Shown piece by piece: positions 6,265 to 14,874 of a stretch of 15,977 nucleotides of DNA. Below the pieces are notes generated by a model. It did not search any database and was not told the DNA's origin. It saw only the letters and a program-made list of their open reading frames with translations. Position 1 is the stretch's first letter, and every line of letters begins with the position of its first letter. This DNA comes from Halanaerobiales bacterium (GTDB lineage Bacteria; Bacillota; Halanaerobiia; Halanaerobiales; M55B127), in the NCBI GenBank assembly GCA_021736965.1, contig JAIPEV010000017.1, positions 1 to 15,977 of the forward strand, written 5' to 3'. A program made the translations under genes and the position numbers.

Positions 6265-8298
6265 CTATAAGGATCTTTCTATCTCCTTATATCTATAGAT
6301 TTCAAAAACATCTCCAACTTTAATATCATTATAATTATCAATTCCTATACCACATTCGTAACCTTCTTTTACTTCTCTTACATCATTTTCAAATCTCTTA
6401 AGTGAACTAATATCTCCTTCATGGACAATAACTCCATTTCTAATTAATCTGACATTGTCGTTTCTATTTACTTCTCCTTCTTTAACATATGCTCCAGCAA
6501 CTATTCCTACATCTGGAACTTTAAATGTATCTCTTACCTCCACTCGGCCAACAATGATTTCTTTATATTCTGGTTCTAAAAGCCCAGACATTGCATTTCT
6601 AATATCTTCAATGACCTTATAGATGACACGATAGGTCTTTATCTCAACCTTTTCTTTTTCTGCTGCTTTACGGGCATTTGTTCCTGGTCTTACATTAAAC
6701 CCGATAATTATTGCATTTGAAGCACTGGCCAAATTGACATCAGTTTCATTAACGGCACCAACACCGGTATGAATGATATTTACACTTACTTCATCTGATT
6801 TGATATTTAATAAAGAGTTTTCTAATGCAGCAATTGAACCTTGGACATCTGCTTTAATTATTACATTAAGTTCTTTAATTTCTCCCTCTTGGATATCTCT
6901 ATATAAGTCTTCTAATGATACTTTAGAATCCTTTTTAAGTCGTTCTTCATGTCTTTTTTCTTTCCGTTTTTCTGCTAATTCTTTAGCCCTTCTTTCATTT
7001 TTCATTACTCGAACAAAGGCTCCTGCTTCTGGAACATCATCAAAACCCAATACGATAACAGGTGTAGCAGGTATGGCCTTTTCTACTCGTTCACCATGTT
7101 CATCAAGCATGGCTCTAACCCGACCACTTATTGAACCTGCAATCAGATAATCTCCGACCTCTAATGTACCGTTTTTTACCAATACAGTTGCAATCGGACC
7201 TCTACCACGATCAAGTTCTGATTCTATAATTACTCCATCAGCAATTCTATCAGGATTTGCCTTAAGTTCTTCTACTTCTGAGACCAAAGTAACCATCTCT
7301 AAAAGTTCATCAATGTTTTCACCTTTTAGAGCAGATACATTAACACATACTGTATTTCCACCCCAATCTTCAGGTACTAGTCCATGTTCAGTTAACTCCT
7401 GTTTTACCCGATCTGGTTGTGCATTAGGTTTATCTATCTTATTAACTGCAACAATTATAGGAATGCCTGCAGCTTGAGCATGATTAATTGCTTCAATAGT
7501 CTGTGGCATAACTCCATCATCAGCAGCTACAACTAATATTACTATATCTGTCAACTGGGCACCTCTCGCCCTCATAGCAGTAAAAGCCTCATGGCCAGGT
7601 GTATCAATAAAGGTAATTTTTTTGTCTTTATAATGAGCTTGATAAGCACCAATATGTTGGGTGATACCTCCAGCTTCACCTTCTGCAACTCTTGATTTTC
7701 TAATAACATCTAAAAGAGTTGTTTTGCCATGGTCAACATGACCCATAACAGTAACTATTGGAGGCCTTAATTTTAGATCTTCAGGTTTATCAACTATTCT
7801 ATTAATTTTTAGTTCTGGATCTTCTTCAATTTCTTCTTCTATTTGATCAGTTACTTTTATTTCAAGACCTAACTCATCTTTTAAAATTTGGATCTCATCT
7901 TCATCTAAAGAGTAGTTAACATTAGTCATTATTCCTAACTGCATCATCGCTTTTATTATATTATTTGCTGGATAATCAATCTTTTCTGATAGTTCTCTTA
8001 TTGTAATTCCTTCAGTTACTTTTGTGTAATTTTCTTCCTTTTTATTAACTTCTATTTCCTCTTCCTTTTCAACTTTTTCTTTGATTTTTTCTTCTGATTC
8101 TTTTGTTTCTTCTAATTCTACTTCTTTCTCTTTTACTTTTTCTTCTTTGACCATCTCTTTAACTAATTCAGCAGTTTCATCCTCTACTGTGCTCATATGG
8201 CTAGAAACTTCAATACCAAGAGTATTAAGAATCTTGATAAGTTCTTTGCTTTCCATATTTAAATTGTTCGCAAGTTTGTAGACTCTAATTTTGCTCAA
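6265..8298 (-). CDS. infB: Translation initiation factor IF-2
   Basis: This GTPase delivers initiator fMet-tRNA to the 30S subunit and promotes subunit joining. From the chosen start it has 677 residues. An IF2N domain lies near the N-terminus ([19 protein letters not shown]), followed by a highly charged Glu/Lys linker (about 45-90) and a second IF2N-like domain (about 96-145). The G domain has GHVDHGKT (186-193), [10 protein letters not shown] (210-219), DTPGHEAF (232-239), NKID (286-289) and SAL. The C-terminal domains II to IV are complete. I chose the TTG at 8298, because GGAGGTGG sits 5 nt upstream and the protein then begins [10 protein letters not shown]. An in-frame ATG at 8313 overlaps that ribosome binding site. 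It follows nusA directly: ylxR and the L7Ae-like ylxQ, usual neighbours in Firmicutes, are missing. Confidence 0.97.
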   Translation of the reverse strand: MSKIRVYKLANNLNMESKELIKILNTLGIEVSSHMSTVEDETAELVKEMVKEEKVKEKEVELEETKESEEKIKEKVEKEEEIEVNKKEENYTKVTEGITIRELSEKIDYPANNIIKAMMQLGIMTNVNYSLDEDEIQILKDELGLEIKVTDQIEEEIEEDPELKINRIVDKPEDLKLRPPIVTVMGHVDHGKTTLLDVIRKSRVAEGEAGGITQHIGAYQAHYKDKKITFIDTPGHEAFTAMRARGAQLTDIVILVVAADDGVMPQTIEAINHAQAAGIPIIVAVNKIDKPNAQPDRVKQELTEHGLVPEDWGGNTVCVNVSALKGENIDELLEMVTLVSEVEELKANPDRIADGVIIESELDRGRGPIATVLVKNGTLEVGDYLIAGSISGRVRAMLDEHGERVEKAIPATPVIVLGFDDVPEAGAFVRVMKNERRAKELAEKRKEKRHEERLKKDSKVSLEDLYRDIQEGEIKELNVIIKADVQGSIAALENSLLNIKSDEVSVNIIHTGVGAVNETDVNLASASNAIIIGFNVRPGTNARKAAEKEKVEIKTYRVIYKVIEDIRNAMSGLLEPEYKEIIVGRVEVRDTFKVPDVGIVAGAYVKEGEVNRNDNVRLIRNGVIVHEGDISSLKRFENDVREVKEGYECGIGIDNYNDIKVGDVFEIYRYKEIERSL

Positions 8299-8311
8299 TC
8301 TATCCACCTCC
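8296..8311 (-). promoter_or_regulatory. Ribosome binding site that fixes a TTG start for infB
   Basis: Minus strand GGAGGTGG (8311-8304), 5 nt, then TTG (8298-8296). The only nearby ATG (8313-8311) lies at the edge of this site and has no purine-rich element of its own, so the TTG is the likely initiation codon. Confidence 0.75.
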
Positions 8312-8326
8312 ATATTAAATTTTTCT

Positions 8327-9427
8327 TTAACTATCAGATTCTACTTCTGTTTCCTTATTACGATCTGTCTCTTCTTTTAACTCTTGATCTGTCTCTTTAA
8401 CTTCTGATTCCTTTTTGATATCTATTTTCCAACCAGTTAATTTCGCTGCTAATCTTGCATTTTGTCCTTCTTTACCGATTGCTAATGATAGCTGGAAATC
8501 AGGTACAATCACCCTGGCACTCTGTTCATTTTGATCAATTTCAACATCTATTACTTCAGCTGGATTTAAGGCATTAGCCACAAATTCTTTAGGTTCTTCA
8601 CTAAACTTTACTATATCAATCTTTTCACCGTTTAGCTGTTCTACAACAGAACGTACCCGCATTCCTTGTGGTCCCACACAAGCTCCCACAGGATCAACTT
8701 TTTTATCATAAGAAGATACAGCAATTTTAGATCTAAAACCTGCTTCGCGTGCTACTGACTTTATCTCTACTATTCCATCAAATATTTCTGGAACTTCTAC
8801 TTCAAATAGTCTTTTTAATAAAGCAGGGTGTGTTCTTGAAACTAATATTCTCGGACCTTTTGTAGTAGAAGATACCTCTACAACATATAGTTTTAACCGT
8901 GAACCAACTCTGTATTTTTCTTTTGGAATCTGTTCAGAAACCGGTAATAGTGCTTCAGTCTTACCCATATCAATTAATACATTATCTTTATGAAATCTTT
9001 GAATGGTTCCGGTTATGATCTCTCCTTCTTTTCTTTTATACTCTTCATATAATACATCTCTTTCTGCTTCCCTGATTCTTTGCATTACAACCTGTTTTGC
9101 TGTTTGGGCTGCAATTCTACCAAAGTTTTCAGGAGTGACTTCTATATCTAAATAGTCACCTTCTTTAACTGAAGAGTCAATCTCTAAAGCCTGATCAAGA
9201 GATATTTCATAATGTTCATTCGATACTTCATCAACAACTTTTTTCTTTGAAAACACCATAACTTTACCTGACTCTTGATCGATTTCAACACTTACATTTT
9301 CTTTAGAACCAAAATCTTTTTTGTAAGCAGATAAAAGGGCAATTTCAATTGCTTCAATCAGTATTTCTTTTGATATACCCTTATCTTTTTCTATATCTTC
9401 AAGGGCATGTAGTAAATCAAGATTCAT
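8327..9427 (-). CDS. nusA: Transcription termination/antitermination protein NusA
   Basis: This 366-residue protein binds RNA polymerase near the RNA exit channel and modulates pausing, termination and antitermination. It has the Firmicute length, without the extra acidic repeats of enterobacterial NusA. The N-terminal polymerase-binding domain covers about 1-125, S1 about 135-200 ([21 protein letters not shown]), KH1 about 228-290 (VGPQGMR at 251-257) and KH2 about 300-340 (IGKEGQN at 317-323). The last 25 residues are a charged, Glu-rich tail. AGGAGGAG precedes the ATG. It follows rimP after 23 nt and precedes infB by 28 nt. Confidence 0.98.
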   Translation of the reverse strand: MNLDLLHALEDIEKDKGISKEILIEAIEIALLSAYKKDFGSKENVSVEIDQESGKVMVFSKKKVVDEVSNEHYEISLDQALEIDSSVKEGDYLDIEVTPENFGRIAAQTAKQVVMQRIREAERDVLYEEYKRKEGEIITGTIQRFHKDNVLIDMGKTEALLPVSEQIPKEKYRVGSRLKLYVVEVSSTTKGPRILVSRTHPALLKRLFEVEVPEIFDGIVEIKSVAREAGFRSKIAVSSYDKKVDPVGACVGPQGMRVRSVVEQLNGEKIDIVKFSEEPKEFVANALNPAEVIDVEIDQNEQSARVIVPDFQLSLAIGKEGQNARLAAKLTGWKIDIKKESEVKETDQELKEETDRNKETEVESDS

Positions 9428-9450
9428 TTATTTTCTCCTCCTATTTAAAA

Positions 9451-9924
9451 CTAAAAGTCAAAATCCTCATATAGATGTGCTTTTGAAATTTCAGCTAATT
9501 TTATTGCGAATTCTTCATCACTGTCTTTTAATATGATTTTTACTAAGTCGTCTTTATCTATACCGATCAATTTGCCAATAAATTCCTTTTTATTATCATG
9601 TTTTTTATAAGTGCTTATCTTAATATCTCTTCCCTTAAATCTTTTATAGTCTTTAACTTTTTTGAGAGGTCTTTCAACTCCTGGTGATGATACTTCAAGA
9701 AAGTATTTTTTATCTATAGGTTCCTTCTCATCTAGCTTTTGGCTAATTAGTCTACTTAGATCACTTAGTTGATCTATAGTTAATTTTCCTTTTTTATTTT
9801 CGACAAAAACCCTTAATATCCAGTCTTCGCCTTCTTTTATATATTCTAAATCAACTAACTCTAATTTATTTACATTAACTATTGGTTTTATTATTTCAAT
9901 CAGCTGATCTACAGTTCTACTCAT
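9451..9924 (-). CDS. rimP: Ribosome maturation factor RimP
   Basis: This 157-residue RimP (YlxS/YhbC) helps S12 and other proteins assemble onto the 30S 5' domain. It shows the family pattern: ELVDLEYIKEGEDWILRVF in the N-terminal domain, the central LEVSSPGVERPLKK motif (usual form LEVSSPGLDRPL), then the SH3-like C-terminal domain. I chose the ATG at 9924, about 9 nt after GAGGT. An in-frame GTG at 9939 overlaps that site. It heads the rimP-nusA-infB-rbfA-nrnA-truB-ribF string, after a 111-nt gap from polC that contains a possible promoter and a hairpin. Confidence 0.95.
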   Translation of the reverse strand: MSRTVDQLIEIIKPIVNVNKLELVDLEYIKEGEDWILRVFVENKKGKLTIDQLSDLSRLISQKLDEKEPIDKKYFLEVSSPGVERPLKKVKDYKRFKGRDIKISTYKKHDNKKEFIGKLIGIDKDDLVKIILKDSDEEFAIKLAEISKAHLYEDFDF

Positions 9925-9952
9925 CACAAACAACCTCACTTTTTATAAATTA

Positions 9953-9975
9953 AAGAGTGGGACTGGCCCACTCCT
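9953..9975 (-). terminator. Hairpin between polC and rimP (terminator or leader attenuator)
   Basis: Minus strand GAGTGGG (9973-9967) pairs with CCCACTC (9961-9955), with a 5-nt loop. The stem is extended by a G-T and an A-T pair to 9 bp. It is followed by TTTAATTTATAAAAAG, which is only partly T-rich. It lies 28 nt before the rimP ATG and after a possible promoter, so it may act in the rimP leader rather than only as the end of the polC transcript. Confidence 0.5.
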
Positions 9976-10003
9976 CAATAAAAAATCATATTCCACCTTA
10001 CAG

Positions 10004-10030
10004 ATTATCACAAAAAAGAAACTATTTCAA
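10004..10030 (-). promoter_or_regulatory. Possible promoter for the rimP-nusA-infB operon
   Basis: Minus strand TTGAAA (10030-10025) and GATAAT (10009-10004), with TGT directly before the latter (extended -10). The spacer is 15 nt, which is short, so recognition would depend on the extended -10. It lies just after the polC stop, a sensible place for an internal operon promoter. Confidence 0.4.
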
Positions 10031-10035
10031 GATTT

Positions 10036-13000
10036 TCAGAAAAGTGAAAGTTGATTCTTTTCCGGTAGCCCAGTTAAAGTGCCATGTTTTTTCATCTTTT
10101 CAATTACTGTTTTGCTCAAACTAGTTCTATTAACAAGATCCTCTATTGAAATAAAAGATGATTTCTTTCTTGTATTAATTATACTCTCTGCAGCACTTGA
10201 ACCTAGTCCTTCGAGACAGATCAAAGGTGGAATTAATAAATCATCCTTTAAACTAAAAGTATTTTTCTTAGAGTCATATAAATCTACCTTGCCGAATTTA
10301 ATTCCTCTATAAATAGCTTCAATAACGGATTCTAAGATTGTTATTGTCTCTTTATCTTTAGCAGTTAGTTTATCTTGTTCTTTTAACTTATTTAAGTGAT
10401 CTTTAATAAATTCAAGCCCTTTATCTACAATCTGAGCATCAAAAGAACTTGCTTTTGTTGAAAAGTATGTTAAGTAAAAAGCTTTTGGATAGTGTACTTT
10501 AAAGTAAGCAATTCTATAAGCCATCATAACATAAGCTGCTGCATGAGCCTTAGGAAACATATATTTTATTTTTTTACAAGAATTTATATACCAATCAGGT
10601 ACACCATTAGCTTTCATCTTTTTTTCTTCTTGATTAGTTAATCCCTTACCTTTTCTAACATGTTCCATTATCCAAAAAGCATCAGCTGGATTTAAACCTC
10701 TCTGGATCAAATAATTCATTATATCATCTCTTGCCGAAATTACCTCAGATAATGTTACTTTTTTGGATTTTATTAGATCCTGTGCATTATTAATCCATAC
10801 ATCTGTACCATGTGATAGTCCACTGATTCTAACTAACTCAGCAAAAGTAGATGGCCTGGTTTCAATCAACATTTGTCTAACAAAAGTAGTCCCAAACTCA
10901 GGTATTCCAAATGTTCCAACCTCGGAGTTAATTTGATCTTCAGTAAGATCAAGGCTATCAGTAGAAGAAAATATTTTCATTGTCTCAGGATCATCTAAGG
11001 GAATAGATTCTGGATTAACTCCTGTTATATCTTCTAACATACGTAAAGATGTAGGATCATCATGCCCTAATAGATCAAGTTTTAATATCCTACCACTGAT
11101 TGAATGGTAGTCAAAATGAGTTGTTCTAACCCTTGTCTCTTGATCATTAGCCGGATGTTGAATAGGTGTGAAATCATAAATATCCATATCCTTTGGTACT
11201 ACCATCAATCCACCTGGATGCTGTCCTGTTGTCTTTTTTACTCCAGCACAACCTTTTACTAACCGGTTGATCTCTGCTTTTTTCACATCGATCTGATTGT
11301 CATCAATATAACCTTTAACAAAACCAAAAGCAGTTCGTTCAGCAATTGTAGAAATCGTTCCTGCTCTAAATACATAGTCTCTACCAAAAAAATCTTCAGT
11401 AACTTCATGAATTTTATTTTGATATTCACCTGAAAAGTTAAGATCAATATCAGGTACTTTATCTCCATTAAAACCTAAAAATACTTCGAAAGGTATATCA
11501 AATCCGTCTTTGATATACTTTGTATTACAGTTTGGACATATTTTATCTGGCAAGTCTATTCCAACATTATATTTTTGATTATCAATAAACTCTGTTTTAT
11601 TACACTTTCTACATCGATAATGAGGTGGCAGTGGATTTACTTCAGTTATATCACACATAGTTGCTACAAATGAAGATCCAACTGAACCTCTTGAGCCAAC
11701 CAAATAACCATCTTCTTTTGATTTTTTTACTAATTTATGAGAGGTTAAATAAATAACTGAGTAGCCATTATCAATAATTGTATCCAACTCTTTTTTTATT
11801 CTTTTTTCAATTAATTCTGGCAAAGGCTTACCATAAAGCCTCTCAGCTTTTTTGTATGTCATTTCTTTAACAGCCCGATCTGCTCCTTCAATCTTTGGCG
11901 TATATAGACCTTCAGGGATCGGTTTTATCTTATCAATCATTTCATATATTTTATTAGGATTAGAAATCACAAGTTGATAGGCCTCTTTTTTAGTAAAATA
12001 ATCAAATTCGGTTAACATCTCTTCAGTAGTCCTAAAGTATAAAGGAGGTTGTTGATCATAATCATCATAACCTTGACCTGCCTGAAGTATTTCTCTATAT
12101 ATACTATCTTTTGGATCTAGAAAATGAACATCACCTGTAGCGATTACTAATTTATTATGTTTTTGACCTAAGTTATAAATTTTTTTATTTATATCTTTTA
12201 ATTGTTCAATGTCCTTAAGTTGATCCGGAATTAAAAACTTGTTATTTTTTAATGGTTGTATCTCTAAAAAGTCATAAAAGTCTACAACTTGATCTATCTC
12301 TTTATTGCTTTTATTATCTAAGATGTATCTAAATAACTGACCTGACTCACAAGCAGAACCGATTAATAAATTTTCACGATTAGATATAAGTTCACTTTTT
12401 AATATTCTGGGCTGTCTATAAAAGTTATTAAGATGTGCATCTGAGACTAACTTATATAACTTTTTAAGACCTTTTTTGTTCTTAGCTAAGATCAATAGAT
12501 GATAAGGCCTTGATTTTTTCCAATCTATATTTTTAGTGAGATCATTGATATCACTTATTTGCTTAATATCAAAATCTTCTTTTTCATTTAAGAGGTTTAT
12601 AAATAGTTCAGCTGTAGCTTCTGCATCATCTAAAGCTCTATGGTGATTATCTAAATTAATTTTATAATAGTTAACAAGATTAGCTAACTTATGGTTTTTT
12701 AGTTTTGGTAATACAGCTCTAGCTAGAGTTAAGGTATCAATTAATGTAATGTTTTCTAATTCATAGTATTTAGATAAATCTTTTCTTATAAAACTAAAAT
12801 CAAAGTCCATATTATGTGCTATAAGAGAACATCCTTTAATAAACTTAATAAACTTTTTAAACACTTCTTTAAAATCAGGTGCATCTTCTAACATCTGATT
12901 ATTAATTCCTGTAATCTCAGTTATCTTTTTGGGGACCTTTTTATTAGGTTTAATAAACGAACTAAACTTATCAATAACTTTTTTGTTTTTAATTTTCACA

Positions 13001-14196
13001 GCACCAATTTCAATAATTTCATTATTATTGGAATTTAATCCCGTAGTTTCTAAGTCAAAGACAACAAACTCTTCTTTTTTTATTTTATTATTATTGGGAT
13101 TTACAACTATCGGTTTGCCGTTATCTACCATATAGGCTTCGATCCCAAATATAATATCAACACCATACTTTTGTCCTGCTTGGTATGCATCTGGAAAAGA
13201 CTGTACAATGCCATGATCTGTAATTGCCAGTGCTTGATGACCCCATTTAGATGCTCTTTTTACTGCAGTTTCAATATTAACTGTTGAATCCATAGCACTC
13301 ATTTTAGAGTGTAAATGAAACTCTATTCTTTTTTCTTCTTCATTGTCGGCTCTTTTTTTCTTTTCACCAATAAAATTAACATGATCAACCATTAAAATTA
13401 GATCTTTACTATAACTATCATACTGTACATTCCCTTTAACTAACAATTTTTGATCAACTTCTAAATCTATTTTTGAACCTTTATATATAAAAGCTTTACA
13501 GGTAATTGAATCTTTATTATTGGTAAGATGAAAAGTGTGTAAAATTAAATTCTTTTTTATTTCTTTTACTTCTTGTTCAAACACTATTCCACTTGTAATA
13601 ATATTCTTTTGTTCAGATTTAATATTTTCTATACTTAATTCATTTTCACTATTATCTATCTTTTTCCCGTAAACAGTACGTTTTTTTCTCTTTTTTTTCT
13701 TTTTACGCCTCTTTTTGTTTTCTCTTTCTTCTTTTTTTATAGATTCTTTTATTGATTGATCATTTTTAAAAAAATCACCATTTTTTATTTCAATATCTAC
13801 TTCTTGATCAAGATAATAATAAATTCTATTATTTATAAAGTTAATAACTCTAGGGTTATTTAACTTTTTTACTGCAAGTTTTGTTTCTAAAGAAATAGTT
13901 AGTTTTTTATTATCAAAAAATAACCTGGCTCTTTCAAACCAGGATTTACTAAAGCTGAACTTATCATATAATTCATTTTTAAGTTGGGGCCAGATCATCT
14001 TAATTTCCTGACTTACAGATAATACAGTCTTACAATCTATAGAAAAATTAGGTAATTTTTCTTTTACTTCTTTTAAAACAGTAGCTTCATTGCTTTCATT
14101 ATTTATGACAACTTTACATATTTTTTTATCACAGTTTAGGATCATATACTTTATTTTATCTTTAAAATCTTCTCCTGGTTGAATGACTTTATACAA
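10036..14196 (-). CDS. polC: DNA polymerase III PolC-type, alpha subunit with proofreading exonuclease
   Basis: This 1386-residue replicative polymerase is of the Gram-positive type. In order (positions from the chosen start) there are an N-terminal domain (1-145), a strongly basic linker (about 154-179), an OB fold (about 203-280), the first PHP part with HLHSKMSAMD (294-303) and the DEDDh exonuclease inserted in PHP. The exonuclease has FDLETTG (380-386), HNMDFDF and HRALDDAEAT (519-528). The remaining PHP (GDVHFLDP, 688-695) follows, then a zinc site (C862, C865, C887, C890) and the palm motif PDIDLNFSG (915-923) with catalytic aspartates D916 and D918. The final residues QLSLF are a beta-clamp binding motif. 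The TTG at 14196, 6 nt after GGGAGGG, is the likely start. An in-frame GTG at 14211 sits upstream of that site. All catalytic motifs are intact. Confidence 0.97.
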   Translation of the reverse strand: MYKVIQPGEDFKDKIKYMILNCDKKICKVVINNESNEATVLKEVKEKLPNFSIDCKTVLSVSQEIKMIWPQLKNELYDKFSFSKSWFERARLFFDNKKLTISLETKLAVKKLNNPRVINFINNRIYYYLDQEVDIEIKNGDFFKNDQSIKESIKKEERENKKRRKKKKKRKKRTVYGKKIDNSENELSIENIKSEQKNIITSGIVFEQEVKEIKKNLILHTFHLTNNKDSITCKAFIYKGSKIDLEVDQKLLVKGNVQYDSYSKDLILMVDHVNFIGEKKKRADNEEEKRIEFHLHSKMSAMDSTVNIETAVKRASKWGHQALAITDHGIVQSFPDAYQAGQKYGVDIIFGIEAYMVDNGKPIVVNPNNNKIKKEEFVVFDLETTGLNSNNNEIIEIGAVKIKNKKVIDKFSSFIKPNKKVPKKITEITGINNQMLEDAPDFKEVFKKFIKFIKGCSLIAHNMDFDFSFIRKDLSKYYELENITLIDTLTLARAVLPKLKNHKLANLVNYYKINLDNHHRALDDAEATAELFINLLNEKEDFDIKQISDINDLTKNIDWKKSRPYHLLILAKNKKGLKKLYKLVSDAHLNNFYRQPRILKSELISNRENLLIGSACESGQLFRYILDNKSNKEIDQVVDFYDFLEIQPLKNNKFLIPDQLKDIEQLKDINKKIYNLGQKHNKLVIATGDVHFLDPKDSIYREILQAGQGYDDYDQQPPLYFRTTEEMLTEFDYFTKKEAYQLVISNPNKIYEMIDKIKPIPEGLYTPKIEGADRAVKEMTYKKAERLYGKPLPELIEKRIKKELDTIIDNGYSVIYLTSHKLVKKSKEDGYLVGSRGSVGSSFVATMCDITEVNPLPPHYRCRKCNKTEFIDNQKYNVGIDLPDKICPNCNTKYIKDGFDIPFEVFLGFNGDKVPDIDLNFSGEYQNKIHEVTEDFFGRDYVFRAGTISTIAERTAFGFVKGYIDDNQIDVKKAEINRLVKGCAGVKKTTGQHPGGLMVVPKDMDIYDFTPIQHPANDQETRVRTTHFDYHSISGRILKLDLLGHDDPTSLRMLEDITGVNPESIPLDDPETMKIFSSTDSLDLTEDQINSEVGTFGIPEFGTTFVRQMLIETRPSTFAELVRISGLSHGTDVWINNAQDLIKSKKVTLSEVISARDDIMNYLIQRGLNPADAFWIMEHVRKGKGLTNQEEKKMKANGVPDWYINSCKKIKYMFPKAHAAAYVMMAYRIAYFKVHYPKAFYLTYFSTKASSFDAQIVDKGLEFIKDHLNKLKEQDKLTAKDKETITILESVIEAIYRGIKFGKVDLYDSKKNTFSLKDDLLIPPLICLEGLGSSAAESIINTRKKSSFISIEDLVNRTSLSKTVIEKMKKHGTLTGLPEKNQLSLF

Positions 14197-14209
14197 AAAT
14201 ATCCCTCCC
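14194..14209 (-). promoter_or_regulatory. Ribosome binding site that fixes a TTG start for polC
   Basis: Minus strand GGGAGGG (14209-14203), 6 nt, then TTG (14196-14194). There is no better ATG near the N-terminal end of the homologous sequence. Confidence 0.7.
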
Positions 14210-14222
14210 ACAACAGATTATT

Positions 14223-14858
14223 CTATTTGAATAAATTTTTAACTAAAGTTTTTATGATATCAATATACATCTTTGCTCTTGCTAATACACCTTTTTTAAA
14301 ACCCATTTTTTCTTCTTTCATTACATGAGTAACATCTTCAATCGGAATTCTTTTAACTCTATTTGAATTTTTAAAAAAATTATTCAGGGCAATCTCAACC
14401 CCAAAACCTTCTTTATCTAAATTTTTTACTTCCTTTAACTTCTTTAATTTTATCGCCCTTTGACCAGAAAGATTAGGAGAAACAGTTTGAGCTAAATCGG
14501 TAAGTCTTCTACCATTTTTAAAAATACCAATTGTCATATCTGCTTCATCAGATAGTACAGGATTTAATAATGAATAGACATGTTCCGGTTTTAAACCAAT
14601 CAGATCTCCATCAAGAAGGAGTAAAACATCAGCTTCTAAATCTGAGATCCCTTCCATAATAGCGGCACCTTTACCTTTGTTTTTATCAAGCTTTATAACA
14701 GTAGCTCCTTTAGTATCTGCTTCCTGATAAGTATTATCTTTAGAACCATCATCAATTACTATAATATCATCTATTGTTGAAACTTTTTTTAGAGTATCAA
14801 TGATATTTCCAATAGTTTTTTCTTCATTATATGCAGGAATTAAGGCTTTTACAGTCAA
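14223..14858 (-). CDS. Family 2 glycosyltransferase (GT-A fold), substrate unknown
   Basis: This 211-residue protein has a single GT-A domain. It begins with the nucleotide-sugar site VKALIPAYNEEKTIG (3-17), has IDDGSKDNT (35-43) and KGKGAAIMEG (61-70), and carries the metal-binding DGD in LLLDGDLIG (80-88). NLSGQRAI (129-136), GFGVEIALN (151-159) and a histidine in DVTHVMKEEK (175-184) resemble polyprenyl-phosphate or phosphoglycerate glycosyltransferases, in which a C-terminal histidine helps bind metal. There is no signal peptide or clear transmembrane helix. The tail (about 188-211) is basic and amphipathic and could touch the membrane. TTG at 14858, 8 nt after AGGAG, is the start. The gene lies 16 nt after proS and 26 nt before polC, so it is co-transcribed with core genes, which is unusual. 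The sugar donor and acceptor cannot be told from the sequence. Confidence 0.85.
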   Translation of the reverse strand: MTVKALIPAYNEEKTIGNIIDTLKKVSTIDDIIVIDDGSKDNTYQEADTKGATVIKLDKNKGKGAAIMEGISDLEADVLLLLDGDLIGLKPEHVYSLLNPVLSDEADMTIGIFKNGRRLTDLAQTVSPNLSGQRAIKLKKLKEVKNLDKEGFGVEIALNNFFKNSNRVKRIPIEDVTHVMKEEKMGFKKGVLARAKMYIDIIKTLVKNLFK

Positions 14859-14874
14859 CTGTATAACTCCTCTC

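Noticed and set aside
6773..7150. A 125-codon plus-strand reading frame opposite infB
   Set aside because: It lies wholly within a well-conserved minus-strand gene, is serine/leucine rich as expected from the antisense of such codons, and has no recognisable domain or ribosome binding site.
10004..10030. A strong consensus promoter before rimP
   Set aside because: The spacer is only 15 nt and the -35 is imperfect, so it is kept only as a possible promoter at low confidence.
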